Below, piece by piece: positions 16,941 through 24,449 of a DNA stretch of 28,853 bases (the stretch's first letter is position 1; every line of letters starts with the position of its first letter). The stretch is taken from assembly GCA_937914945.1 (NCBI GenBank), contig CALGJF010000013.1:1-28853 (forward strand), read 5' to 3'. Source of the DNA: an uncultured Bacteroidales bacterium. Its GTDB lineage: Bacteria; Bacteroidota; Bacteroidia; Bacteroidales; Bacteroidaceae. The notes below the pieces were generated by a model. The model had not been told where the DNA came from and searched no databases. It saw only the letters and a program-made list of their open reading frames with translations. A program made the position numbers and the translations under genes.

Positions 16941-17542
16941 TTCACAAACAACAGGAATTCTCCTTGTCCGTTAATTGTTACGCTGTCGCTCACAGCCTCG
17001 TTCAGTGTGCCCTGCCACCAATTTGTGAAATCATATAAGGGGTAGCGCAGCCCGCTTGCATTAAGCCCGCTTGCAGTGAAATTTATAATTGAAATCTGTT
17101 GCCCTCTTCTTGTGCGCAGGGTACAAGTGTCTTTGCAAGGAATAAATACGCCATAGTTGGTGAATGAACGCACGCAAGCGCCTGCACGCATATACTCCAT
17201 AAGCAGGCTTATGTTGCCAATTGTGTGGTCCTCGCGCTTTCCTGTTGCTGCCACAATGGCTACTCTTTTACGGTCGTGTCGCAACAGCCAACCAACAGCC
17301 TTCGTTTGGTCGTTGGTCTCCTGTTCATCAATGCAGTGCAGTATGTGTGAGTACTTTTTGCGGTTTTCGTCGCTCAACGAGTCGCCATCGCCTATGATAA
17401 TGTCGGGCGTGTTGCCACGGGCTATATATTCGTTGGCTCCACCGTCGCAGCAGGCTACAAAGGGGGCGTTGCTTATTATTTGTAATGGCACATCAGTGGT
17501 CGGGTACTCGCCATTGGCTATTATAACAGCATCGAATTCCAT
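16934..17542 (-). CDS. thiN: Thiamine pyrophosphokinase
   Basis: The 202-residue enzyme transfers pyrophosphate from ATP to thiamine to make TPP in the cytoplasm. Family motifs are all visible: CDGGAN (32-37), GDGDSL (51-56), ETNDQTKA (75-82) and TGKREDHTIGN (100-110), followed by the beta-rich thiamine-binding domain ending GQGEFLLFVNY. The start at 17542 is chosen because its ATG shares a base with the TAA stop of the transporter gene, a coupling overlap. An in-frame ATG at 17566 would add 8 residues. It is the last gene of the TPP-riboswitch operon and would trap imported thiamine as TPP. The symbol follows common usage for bacterial TPKs. Confidence 0.93.
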   Translation of the reverse strand: MEFDAVIIANGEYPTTDVPLQIISNAPFVACCDGGANEYIARGNTPDIIIGDGDSLSDENRKKYSHILHCIDEQETNDQTKAVGWLLRHDRKRVAIVAATGKREDHTIGNISLLMEYMRAGACVRSFTNYGVFIPCKDTCTLRTRRGQQISIINFTASGLNASGLRYPLYDFTNWWQGTLNEAVSDSVTINGQGEFLLFVNY

Positions 17543-18123
17543 TATTTTTGCATCATTTTTTTCCATTTACAGTAGCCAAAGATAGATATTATTGCGTAAA
17601 CGGCATAGAGTACGGCGGTAAAATAGAGCCCTTTATATATATATAGCCATGCGCTCACTGCATCCACTACCAGCCACACCCACCACTGCTCGATGTATTT
17701 ACGGGCCAGCATCCACATGCCCACAATACTCAGTGCCGTGGTGAAGGAGTCCCACCAAGGTACGGTGCTGTCGGTGTACTTTATAAGTATGTATGTTATT
17801 ATGAGCTGTGCTGCAATGTATGTGAGGGCAAGCCTGCCCCACACCCTTTTTGGGGTGTGGGTTATTGCAAGCTCTTTCTCTTCTTTCTCTTTGGAACCGA
17901 ACAGATGAAAACCATAACGCCATGCTGCCCAGCCATAGAGGGCTATGAGCAGATAGTATATATTTATTCCGAAATCGGCGTAAAGCCCCGCAGTGTAATA
18001 GACGTATAGGTATATTGCGGGCATTACAACGCTTGCCACCCACAGATATATGCTTGCGCGGTACTCTAACCACAGATATATTATACCTACAAGCGTGCCG
18101 GTAATCTCTATTGCCTGTTCCAT
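17542..18123 (-). CDS. pnuT: PnuC-family inner-membrane transporter, probable thiamine transporter PnuT
   Basis: The 193-residue protein has about seven hydrophobic segments and aromatic-rich helices of the PnuC family (IYLWVASVVMPAIYLYVYY; ALYGWAAWRYG; WWVWLVVDAVSAWLYIYKG). PnuC proteins carry vitamins by facilitated diffusion, held inside by phosphorylation. Position behind a TPP riboswitch and directly before thiamine pyrophosphokinase makes thiamine the likely substrate. The gene begins 6 bases after the receptor stop and overlaps the kinase start. Substrate assignment is from context; family membership is from sequence. Confidence 0.88.
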   Translation of the reverse strand: MEQAIEITGTLVGIIYLWLEYRASIYLWVASVVMPAIYLYVYYTAGLYADFGINIYYLLIALYGWAAWRYGFHLFGSKEKEEKELAITHTPKRVWGRLALTYIAAQLIITYILIKYTDSTVPWWDSFTTALSIVGMWMLARKYIEQWWVWLVVDAVSAWLYIYKGLYFTAVLYAVYAIISIFGYCKWKKMMQK

Positions 18124-18129
18124 AAAAGT

Positions 18130-20367
18130 TTATAATCTTATTGAAATTGTTCCAAGTGCGTTTATGCCGGCTTGTGCCGCGTAGCCGGCATAGTTGTAGC
18201 GAATCTTCTCGCCATTGTCGATGTAGAAACCGCTGCCGGCATAGCCGTTGTTTTCGTATTCGTGGTCCAATATGTTATATATGGTTACTCCCACGGTTAC
18301 GCCCTTTGTATGGGGCATGTCAAAGCTATATGCAAGGCGCAGATTGTTCACGAAGTATGCGTCGAGAATGTGGTCGCTTTGCTTGGAATTGCTCATGTAT
18401 TGCTTGCTCACATATTGTGATTGCAATTGCGCTTCGAATCCCTTGTATTCGTAGCCTATGGTGTTGTTTACGATAATGTCGGGCGAGAAGGCTATGGGTG
18501 TGTCGCCGTGTTTTATGTTCCATTGTTCACCGCCTACCCATTCGTCCTCATATAGTGTTTCGGTAAAATCCTTTACTCTATTGCGGCTCAATGTGGCATT
18601 TGCCTCCCATGAAAAACCGCAGGGGAGTTTGGCGCCTGCCATTAGTTCGATGCCGGCACGATAGCTGCGTGGCACATTGGCTGCAAGCGGCTCGCCTATC
18701 TCGTTGAGTTCTCCCGTGAGTACAAGTTGGTCTTTGTAGTCCATGTAATAGAGGTTTACACCTGCATGGAAGTTTTTGCTGTTGTAGCTGTATCCCAATT
18801 CGTAGTCGGTGAGTTTTTCAGCCTTCGGGTGTTCGTGCAGCTTGCCATCGGTGTAGTTGTTGCGGGTGGGCTCTTTGTGTGCCACTCCCACAGAGGCAAA
18901 CAGGCGATTGCTGCTGTTTATCTGCCACGACAAGCCTGCTTTAGGGTTAAAGAAATTGAAAACCTCGTCTATTGCAAGCTGTTGCGGTGCGCCTGTGGCA
19001 TCGTTCCATTTGTCGTTGCACCCTTGTATGTCGTATGCTATGTGGCGATATTGTATGTCGGCATAGGCATTGAGATTGTCTGTGATACAGAAATCGCCCT
19101 TGATGTAAATATTGCCATCGCTCTTGCGTCCTTGGTTGCGGTAATATTCGTGGTTGGGTACTACGTTGCCTATGTAGTTTTTTACCCACAGCACCTGTCC
19201 GTAGTGGTCGCCCACATAGCGGTTGAGCGCCCCGCCAAGCGATGCGTTTACACGCTCCCCGCTATATGTAACGGCAAAAACAGCTCCGCCAAAATGGTTG
19301 TCCATGGCTTTTTTGCGCACGAGGTCGCTCTTTTTGATTGTTTCGCCATTGAGCTCGTATGGCTGCAAGGCATACTCTTTAAGGGTGCGGTTGCCCTTGT
19401 ACTCCTGATAGTATCCGTCGCCTTTTGTGTAGTGCAAGCCTATGTTGGCGTTCCATTCGTCCGACAAGCGATGGTCTATGAGCAATTGATAATTCTTTTG
19501 TACGTAGTTGTCTGTTTGGTCATCGTAATAGTGGTTCACTCCGTTATCGTCGGTAAACATATAGCCGCAACTGTTGTATCGGCGGCCGTAGAGTGCCATC
19601 TCCTCCTTCGAGGCATAGTTCCATGCGTGGTATGTCTGCTCCTCACCTGCAAAGGTTATTAGTTTTATGGCTGTGTTGCGGGTAAAGTACGAGCCTTGCA
19701 GATAGTAGGATTGCAGATTGGTTTCGGCGCGGTCTATGTAGCCATCGCTGCCAATGTCCGACAGGCGCAGGTCGATGGCCCAATGGTCGGCTATGAGCCC
19801 GCTACCCACTTTGAGTGTAGCCTTGTGTGTGCCGAACGAGCCGGCCGAGCCGCTGAACTCGGCGTATGGGATGCTGCCGGCTTCGCTTATCTGCATATTT
19901 ATGCTTGCACCGAATGCACCGGCTCCGTTGGTAGATGTTCCCACGCCGCGCTGTATCTGCACATCCTTAACCGACGATGCGAGGTCGGGCATGTTCACCC
20001 AAAATACGTTGTGGCTCTCGGCATCGTTCATAGGTATGCCATTGGCTGTTACGTTTATGCGTGTGCCGTCGGTACCGCGTACTCGCAGGGTGGTGTAGCC
20101 TATACCACCCCCTGCATCGCTTGTTGTTATGGCACTTGGCGTGCTACTCATGAGATAGGGGAAATCTATTCCTGTGTTCCTCTTTTTTATCTCCTCCTTG
20201 CCTATGTTGGTAAACGCCACGGGGGTAGTTTCGGTGGCGCGTACCGCAAGTATTTCCACTTCTTGCAGTCCTCTGTTCTGCAAGCTGTCCTTTTGCGCTG
20301 CCCCCTTGTGTGCATGGAGCGCGCTTGCCGCAAATATAATGCAGCAGAGCAATGTTCTCTTTTTCAT
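18130..20367 (-). CDS. TonB-dependent outer-membrane receptor, probable thiamine receptor
   Basis: It is a 745-residue receptor starting MKKRTLLCCIIFAASALHA, a Sec signal. A TonB-box-like segment (EVEILA, 36-41) and a plug domain (LRVRGTDGTRINVTANGIPM; QIQRGVGTSTNGAGAFGASI) follow. The remainder is a beta-barrel with many aromatic-ended strands and a final strand ending TISIRL. The frame extends upstream to an ATG at 20454, but that would place 29 unsuitable residues ahead of the signal peptide, so 20367 is preferred. There is no SusC-type carboxypeptidase-like N-domain and no SusD partner. Its place directly behind a TPP riboswitch and before pnuT and the kinase marks it as the OMR that imports thiamine or its phosphates, energised by TonB. 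Confidence 0.9.
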   Translation of the reverse strand: MKKRTLLCCIIFAASALHAHKGAAQKDSLQNRGLQEVEILAVRATETTPVAFTNIGKEEIKKRNTGIDFPYLMSSTPSAITTSDAGGGIGYTTLRVRGTDGTRINVTANGIPMNDAESHNVFWVNMPDLASSVKDVQIQRGVGTSTNGAGAFGASINMQISEAGSIPYAEFSGSAGSFGTHKATLKVGSGLIADHWAIDLRLSDIGSDGYIDRAETNLQSYYLQGSYFTRNTAIKLITFAGEEQTYHAWNYASKEEMALYGRRYNSCGYMFTDDNGVNHYYDDQTDNYVQKNYQLLIDHRLSDEWNANIGLHYTKGDGYYQEYKGNRTLKEYALQPYELNGETIKKSDLVRKKAMDNHFGGAVFAVTYSGERVNASLGGALNRYVGDHYGQVLWVKNYIGNVVPNHEYYRNQGRKSDGNIYIKGDFCITDNLNAYADIQYRHIAYDIQGCNDKWNDATGAPQQLAIDEVFNFFNPKAGLSWQINSSNRLFASVGVAHKEPTRNNYTDGKLHEHPKAEKLTDYELGYSYNSKNFHAGVNLYYMDYKDQLVLTGELNEIGEPLAANVPRSYRAGIELMAGAKLPCGFSWEANATLSRNRVKDFTETLYEDEWVGGEQWNIKHGDTPIAFSPDIIVNNTIGYEYKGFEAQLQSQYVSKQYMSNSKQSDHILDAYFVNNLRLAYSFDMPHTKGVTVGVTIYNILDHEYENNGYAGSGFYIDNGEKIRYNYAGYAAQAGINALGTISIRL

Positions 20368-20386
20368 TGCAATTCCAAATTTTAGT

Positions 20387-20421
20387 GGAGCTTGGGCAAA
20401 ATAAAAAATCCTCCAAGCTCC
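20387..20421 (-). promoter_or_regulatory. Leader hairpin just before the receptor start
   Basis: The 9-base arms GGAGCTTGG (20387-20395) and CCAAGCTCC (20413-20421) can pair around a 17-base A/T-rich loop in the RNA leader, ending 19 bases before the receptor ATG. No strong U-run follows, so it looks more like a translational switch element than an intrinsic terminator. Its pairing with the riboswitch is untested. Confidence 0.4.
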
Positions 20422-20456
20422 GTTGTTAAACAGAAAATGGGGATTTTCCTGCATCT

Positions 20457-20481
20457 GCCGAATGTGTGCACGCCATTCGGC
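20457..20481 (-). promoter_or_regulatory. Hairpin immediately downstream of the TPP aptamer
   Basis: GCCGAATG (20457-20464) and CATTCGGC (20474-20481) pair over 8 bases with a 9-base loop. The hairpin abuts the 3' end of the aptamer and is likely part of the expression platform. No U-tract follows. Confidence 0.45.
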
Positions 20482-20482
20482 T

Positions 20483-20555
20483 CTCCCTACGCCGGCATTA
20501 CCCGGATCAGGTTATTGGGTATGATCTCAGCCCGTAATATTAAGGCACCCCGTTA
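20483..20555 (-). promoter_or_regulatory. TPP riboswitch (THI element)
   Basis: The minus strand carries the conserved aptamer segments in order: GGGGTGCC (P1/P2 side), GGGCTGAGATCATACCC (the pyrimidine-sensing CUGAGA core), ACCTGATCCGGGTAATGCC (the pyrophosphate-side core with CUGAUC) and GGCGTAGGGA closing the structure. It sits between a good promoter (20569-20599) and the receptor gene. Binding of TPP should lower expression of receptor, transporter and kinase. Downstream hairpins lack U-runs, so the mode of control may be translational. Confidence 0.95.
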
Positions 20556-20568
20556 TTGAAATCTGTTG

Positions 20569-20599
20569 CAAAAGTAATTCAAACAATTCTATATTACAA
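20569..20599 (-). promoter_or_regulatory. Promoter of the thiamine uptake operon
   Basis: On the minus strand TTG (20599 to 20597) and TACTTTTG (20576 to 20569) are 20 bases apart, a full match to the Bacteroidetes -33/-7 pattern. Transcription would begin near 20562, a few bases before the riboswitch. Confidence 0.75.
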
Positions 20600-20602
20600 G
20601 CG

Positions 20603-20632
20603 AATGGCGCAGATTTTGTACTCTGCGCCATT
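20603..20632 (-). terminator. Hairpin after the YihY-family gene
   Basis: AATGGCGCAGA (20603-20613) and TCTGCGCCATT (20622-20632) form an 11-base perfect stem with an 8-base loop, 5 bases past the stop of the 20638-22002 gene. The following T-run is poor (CGCTTGTAATA), so termination may be partial or the hairpin may protect the 3' end. The -33 element of the next promoter begins just 3 bases further on. Confidence 0.6.
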
Positions 20633-20637
20633 GCCAT

Positions 20638-22002
20638 CTATTTGAACAGGTTTGTTATTTTGTCGAGCAGATTCTCCTCGTAGGGTGTTTCTGCCGGTGT
20701 TGTGGTGTCAATTTCTGCGTTGAAGAAATTTTTCAGTGGTATATTCAATTTGTCGGCATCTATGGAATTGTTATTGATGTATTCCCACAGCAATGGGGCG
20801 TTCTTGTATTGATGCACATTTTGTGCCACCTCTATGGCCTCTTTGTTTGTGCCGGCTTTGTCAAGTGATTTCAGCAGTTCGGGAACGGTTTTGCTGTAAT
20901 ACTCTTTTGCTATTGTGCAGTTGCCCTTATTGTCGATGGGAATAAATATTTCGCGGTGAATCATGGTGTTTACCAAATTTTCCGAGATATGCGGCGGCAG
21001 GTCGTAGGCTATGTTTACTACCTTTAACAGCTCTTTTATGTTGAAGGTGTTGTTATTATACTCTTCGGCCTTATACATGGCTTTGTATAGTATCATTACC
21101 ATTAGAAATTTCTGATAATTGTTGCTTATGCACAGGAACTTTTTTTCGCGCACAAGCTTGTCGGCCCTTTGCAACAAATAGTTCCAGCGACTGCCTGCCA
21201 TGCATATTGTCCACGACAGATATATGAGTAACAGGAATATGATGAGGCTTGCAAGGTCGCCGTAGATGTTGCGATAGTTGTTGAACATGGAGATGATTGT
21301 GTAGCTGAAATATTGCATCAATGCAAATATAGAGCCACATACGGCAGCTGCTATTGCTGCATACTTGGCCTCTACTTTTGCCTGCGGTATCAATTTGTAT
21401 GCACCAAACAGGCATATTATATATGCCGATACCGAGAATATAAAAGCATTCACTTCGTGTATTATGCTACCTTTCAAATACGACGACATAGTCCACCATA
21501 TAGCCAATAGAATCATGCCTACGAATGGAATAAACAGGATTATTGCAAAGATTTGCAATAGTTTGGCAAAGTCGCGCCCGGGCAGATTCCACAGGGTGTT
21601 GAATGTGGCGTCGATTGTTTTGAAAATAGAAAATACAGAGTATAGCAACAGTACCAAACCGATACCGGCACCTAACCAAAAACTCACTTGTGTATTGTTC
21701 AAATAGCTGTCGGCAAAACTCAACAACTTTTCCGATATCATATCTTGCCCATGGAAAAATATCTGAACCTGTTCCTTGAACATCTCGCCATAGCCCAGGA
21801 TGTTGGCCACAGCCACCATGAGCGCCATTACAGGTACTATTGCGAACAGTGTGTGGTATGTGAGTGCCGCCGATGCTTGTTGCAGGCTGCCGAAACTTGT
21901 GCAAAGCTTTACAAATGCCCAAAGATTGCGGTTGCTGTCGATATCCTTGTCGTTGTCGAGTGCCACAAACTTGGCGGCAATTTTCTTGAAATATTTTATC
22001 AT
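20638..22002 (-). CDS. YihY/BrkB-family inner-membrane protein (UPF0761)
   Basis: It is a 454-residue protein. The first about 290 residues contain six hydrophobic helices with the family landmarks: AALTYHTLFAIVPVMALMVA after the first amphipathic segment, FKTIDATFNTLWNLPGR in the middle, and YGDLASLIIFLLLIYLSW in the last helix. The C-terminal 150 residues are soluble, with a winged-helix-like stretch (FNIKELLKVVNIAYDLPP; LVNTMIHREIFIPI) and an acidic tail. Names such as ribonuclease BN or virulence factor BrkB attached to this family are historical, and its biochemical role is not settled. It is a single-gene unit between its own promoter and a hairpin. Confidence 0.88.
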   Translation of the reverse strand: MIKYFKKIAAKFVALDNDKDIDSNRNLWAFVKLCTSFGSLQQASAALTYHTLFAIVPVMALMVAVANILGYGEMFKEQVQIFFHGQDMISEKLLSFADSYLNNTQVSFWLGAGIGLVLLLYSVFSIFKTIDATFNTLWNLPGRDFAKLLQIFAIILFIPFVGMILLAIWWTMSSYLKGSIIHEVNAFIFSVSAYIICLFGAYKLIPQAKVEAKYAAIAAAVCGSIFALMQYFSYTIISMFNNYRNIYGDLASLIIFLLLIYLSWTICMAGSRWNYLLQRADKLVREKKFLCISNNYQKFLMVMILYKAMYKAEEYNNNTFNIKELLKVVNIAYDLPPHISENLVNTMIHREIFIPIDNKGNCTIAKEYYSKTVPELLKSLDKAGTNKEAIEVAQNVHQYKNAPLLWEYINNNSIDADKLNIPLKNFFNAEIDTTTPAETPYEENLLDKITNLFK

Positions 22003-22036
22003 AAGGTATTTCTGCTGTGGTTTTATCTGTTTGTCG

Positions 22037-22044
22037 CAAAAGTA
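22037..22044 (-). promoter_or_regulatory. -7 box upstream of the YihY-family gene
   Basis: The minus-strand TACTTTTG (22044 to 22037) fits TAnnTTTG, and is the same octamer used by the thiamine operon. The -33 position is AT-rich without TTG. The predicted leader is about 30 bases. Confidence 0.5.
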
Positions 22045-22149
22045 ATAATTAAAAATGTATTTAATTAAAATTTGCCTTAATCAATTTTATTATCGGCCCT
22101 GGTTTCTGCCAAAATGGCGTATTTTCTATGCGTGTTGCCAAAAAAATAT

Positions 22150-22197
22150 TATTTTTGTCGCACTTTTTGCGGCGCAACCTTTTTGGCTCGCTTTTTG
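22150..22197 (+). promoter_or_regulatory. groES upstream region with four TTTTTG repeats and a -7-like box
   Basis: TATTTTTG (22150-22157) fits TAnnTTTG and would give a leader of about 100 bases before groES. It overlaps the first of four TTTTTG hexamers beginning at 22152, 22164, 22180 and 22192 (spacings 12, 16 and 12). No CIRCE element (TTAGCACTC-N9-GAGTGCTAA) is present in this gap, so control by HrcA is not supported here. Which hexamer serves as a promoter element is unclear. Confidence 0.4.
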
Positions 22198-22264
22198 TTA
22201 TATAATCAATGTGCCTCCGTGGCATGGCAAGAAAGAATAATTAACAAATAAAATAAAACTAACT

Positions 22265-22537
22265 ATGAACATTAAACCATTAGCAGACAGAGTGCTCATA
22301 CTGCCCATGGCAGCAGAGGAAAAGACAATCGGCGGTATAATTATACCCGATACGGCAAAGGAGAAGCCCTTGCAGGGCAAGGTGGTGGCCGTTGGTAACG
22401 GTACAAAAGAGGAGGATATGGTAATAGCCGTTGGCGACCAGGTGCTCTATGGCAAATATTCGGGTACGGAGCTCGAGTACGAGGGTGAGAAATATTTGAT
22501 TATGCGTCAGAGCGACGTATTGGCAATTTTAGGATAA
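22265..22537 (+). CDS. groES: GroES, 10-kDa co-chaperonin
   Basis: The 90-residue protein has the usual GroES order: PLADRVLILP, the mobile loop region (about 17-33; GGIIIPDTA) that docks on GroEL, KVVAVGNG, VGDQVLYGKYSGTE and the terminal DVLAIL. It caps the GroEL ring for ATP-driven folding in the cytoplasm. GroEL starts 19 bases downstream, so the two form the standard bicistron. Confidence 0.97.
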   Translation: MNIKPLADRVLILPMAAEEKTIGGIIIPDTAKEKPLQGKVVAVGNGTKEEDMVIAVGDQVLYGKYSGTELEYEGEKYLIMRQSDVLAILG

Positions 22538-22556
22538 TTAAAAACTTTTTTCAATC

Positions 22557-24194
22557 ATGGCAAAAGAGATTCTTTTTAATATGGAGGCTCGCGACCAGCT
22601 TAAAAAAGGTGTCGATGAGCTCGCAAATGCAGTGAAAGTTACATTGGGCCCCAAAGGTCGCAATGTCATTATAGAGAAAAAATTCGGTGCTCCTCACATT
22701 ACAAAGGATGGTGTTTCGGTAGCAAAGGAGATTGAACTTGCCGATGCTTATATGAACACCGGCGCACAGTTGGTTAAGTCTGTGGCATCAAAGACCAACG
22801 ACGATGCGGGCGATGGCACAACAACCGCAACGCTTCTTGCACAGGCTATCATCACCGAGGGCTTGCGCAATGTAACAGCAGGTGCAAACCCCATGGATTT
22901 GAAACGCGGTATCGACAAGGCTGTAACAAAGGTTGTTGAGTCTATCAAGGCTCAGAGCCAGACTGTGGGCGATAACTACGACAAAATTGAGCAGGTGGCC
23001 ACAATCTCTGCCAACAACGACAGCGAAATCGGTAAACTCATCGCCGATGCCATGCGCAAGGTTACAAAGGATGGTGTAATCACTATTGAGGAGGCAAAGA
23101 GCCGCGACACCACCATAGGTGTGGTAGAGGGTATGCAGTTCGATCGCGGTTACCTCTCTCCCTACTTTATGACCGACACCGAGAAGATGGAGTGCAACAT
23201 GGACAACCCCTATATCCTCATATACGACAAGAAGATTACCAACCTCAAGGATATGCTTCCTATTTTGGAGGCTGCCGTGCAGACAGGCCGTCCCTTGCTC
23301 ATTATAGCCGAGGATGTGGAGAGTGAGGCTCTCACCACGCTTGTTGTGAACCGCCTGCGCTCGCAGTTGAAGATATGTGCAGTAAAGGCTCCCGGCTTCG
23401 GCGACCGTCGCAAAGATTTGCTCGAGGATATTGCAACCCTCACAGGTGCCATTGTGATAAGCGAGGAGAAGGGCATCAAGCTCGAGCAGGCTACATTGGA
23501 GATGCTTGGTACTTGCGGCCGCATAACAGTGAGCAAGGAGAATACCACCATCGTCGATGGTAACGGCGACAAGGAACTTATTGCAGCACGCGTAGGCCAG
23601 ATTAAGTCGCAGATTGCGACAACAAAGAGCGATTATGACAAGGAGAAACTCCAAGAGCGTCTCGCAAAACTCGCAGGCGGTGTAGCCGTTCTCTATGTGG
23701 GTGCAGCTTCAGAGGTTGAAATGAAAGAGAAGAAAGACCGCGTGGACGATGCTTTGTGTGCTACACGTGCAGCTATCGAAGAGGGTATTGTTCCCGGTGG
23801 TGGCGTGGCATACATCCGCTCAATTGACTGCTTGGAGGACATGGATGCTGTAAATGCCGACGAAAAGACCGGTATCAATATTATCAAACGTGCCATTGAG
23901 GAGCCTTTGCGCCAGATTGTGGCAAATGCCGGTAAAGAGGGTGCCGTTGTGGTACAGAAAGTGCGCGAGGGCAGTGCCGATTATGGTTACAATGCTCGTG
24001 CCGATGTGTATGAGAACCTCTTTGCGGCAGGTGTGGTTGACCCCGCCAAGGTTACACGCGTGGCATTGGAGAATGCAGCCTCTATCGCAGGTATGTTCCT
24101 CACAACCGAGTGCGTAATCGTTGAAAAGAAAGAGGATAAGCCCGAACTCCCCATGGGTGCTCCCGGAATGGGTGGCATGGGCGGTATGATGTAA
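22557..24194 (+). CDS. groEL: GroEL, 60-kDa chaperonin
   Basis: It is a 545-residue protein colinear with known GroELs. The ATP site includes TLGPKGRNV (29-37) and NDDAGDGTTTATLLAQ (81-96, catalytic Asp D86 region). The apical domain spans about residues 190-375. The second equatorial half has the typical EEGIVPGGGVAY, and the protein ends in GMGGMGGMM, the flexible Gly-Met tail. No frameshift or missing segment is seen. It is co-transcribed with groES and followed by a strong hairpin. Confidence 0.98.
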   Translation: MAKEILFNMEARDQLKKGVDELANAVKVTLGPKGRNVIIEKKFGAPHITKDGVSVAKEIELADAYMNTGAQLVKSVASKTNDDAGDGTTTATLLAQAIITEGLRNVTAGANPMDLKRGIDKAVTKVVESIKAQSQTVGDNYDKIEQVATISANNDSEIGKLIADAMRKVTKDGVITIEEAKSRDTTIGVVEGMQFDRGYLSPYFMTDTEKMECNMDNPYILIYDKKITNLKDMLPILEAAVQTGRPLLIIAEDVESEALTTLVVNRLRSQLKICAVKAPGFGDRRKDLLEDIATLTGAIVISEEKGIKLEQATLEMLGTCGRITVSKENTTIVDGNGDKELIAARVGQIKSQIATTKSDYDKEKLQERLAKLAGGVAVLYVGAASEVEMKEKKDRVDDALCATRAAIEEGIVPGGGVAYIRSIDCLEDMDAVNADEKTGINIIKRAIEEPLRQIVANAGKEGAVVVQKVREGSADYGYNARADVYENLFAAGVVDPAKVTRVALENAASIAGMFLTTECVIVEKKEDKPELPMGAPGMGGMGGMM

Positions 24195-24215
24195 AAATAT
24201 TCATCCTGCATAAAT

Positions 24216-24245
24216 GCCGTAGCTCGCTTGCAAGCGAGCTACGGC
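24216..24245 (+). terminator. Terminator of groES-groEL: perfect 30-base palindrome
   Basis: GCCGTAGCTCGCTTG (24216-24230) is followed directly by its exact reverse complement (24231-24245) and then by TGTTTTATATA. The RNA would fold into a GC-rich stem with a minimal loop and a U-rich tail, 22 bases past the groEL stop. Confidence 0.85.
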
Positions 24246-24413
24246 TGTTTTATATATACAAGAGTGATAAGCGAGGCAACAATATAGACGGTTGCTACTA
24301 ATCAATGTGTCTTTAATGTAATGTTGAACGTAAATGCGATGTCTCGTTGTGAACCTTATTGTGTTTTGCTTATAAATTTCCATAAATTAGTGGTGAGAAT
24401 TAAATAAATATAT

Positions 24414-24421
24414 TACTTTTG
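24414..24421 (+). promoter_or_regulatory. -7 box of the oxidoreductase-Nudix-exchanger unit
   Basis: TACTTTTG (24414-24421) fits TAnnTTTG, followed by GAAATTATT. No clear TTG lies 19-21 bases upstream. Transcription would begin near 24427, about 23 bases before the ATG at 24450. This argues against a possible earlier TTG start at 24429. Confidence 0.5.
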
Positions 24422-24449
24422 GAAATTATTGACAGATGGTTGCTTGAAT

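Noticed and set aside
16934..17566. Thiamine pyrophosphokinase starting at the ATG at 17566
   Set aside because: It is possible, but the 8 extra residues (MEKNDAKI) are outside the fold and overlap the transporter end. The TAATG junction at 17544-17540 is a better start.
18727..19662. 311-codon open frame on the plus strand inside the TonB-dependent receptor
   Set aside because: It is antisense to the receptor barrel. The Val/Cys/Tyr-rich hydrophobic product reflects reverse reading of aromatic-rich strands.
20368..20454. Upstream extension of the thiamine receptor gene to the ATG at 20454
   Set aside because: It would add 29 residues ahead of a standard signal peptide and run through a leader hairpin. 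The ATG at 20367 is the sensible start.
22003..22264. CIRCE/HrcA operator before groES
   Set aside because: I looked for TTAGCACTC-N9-GAGTGCTAA and close variants in the gap and found none.
22788..23654. 288-codon open frame on the minus strand inside groEL
   Set aside because: It is antisense to a highly conserved gene; no signal, domain or promoter of its own was seen.
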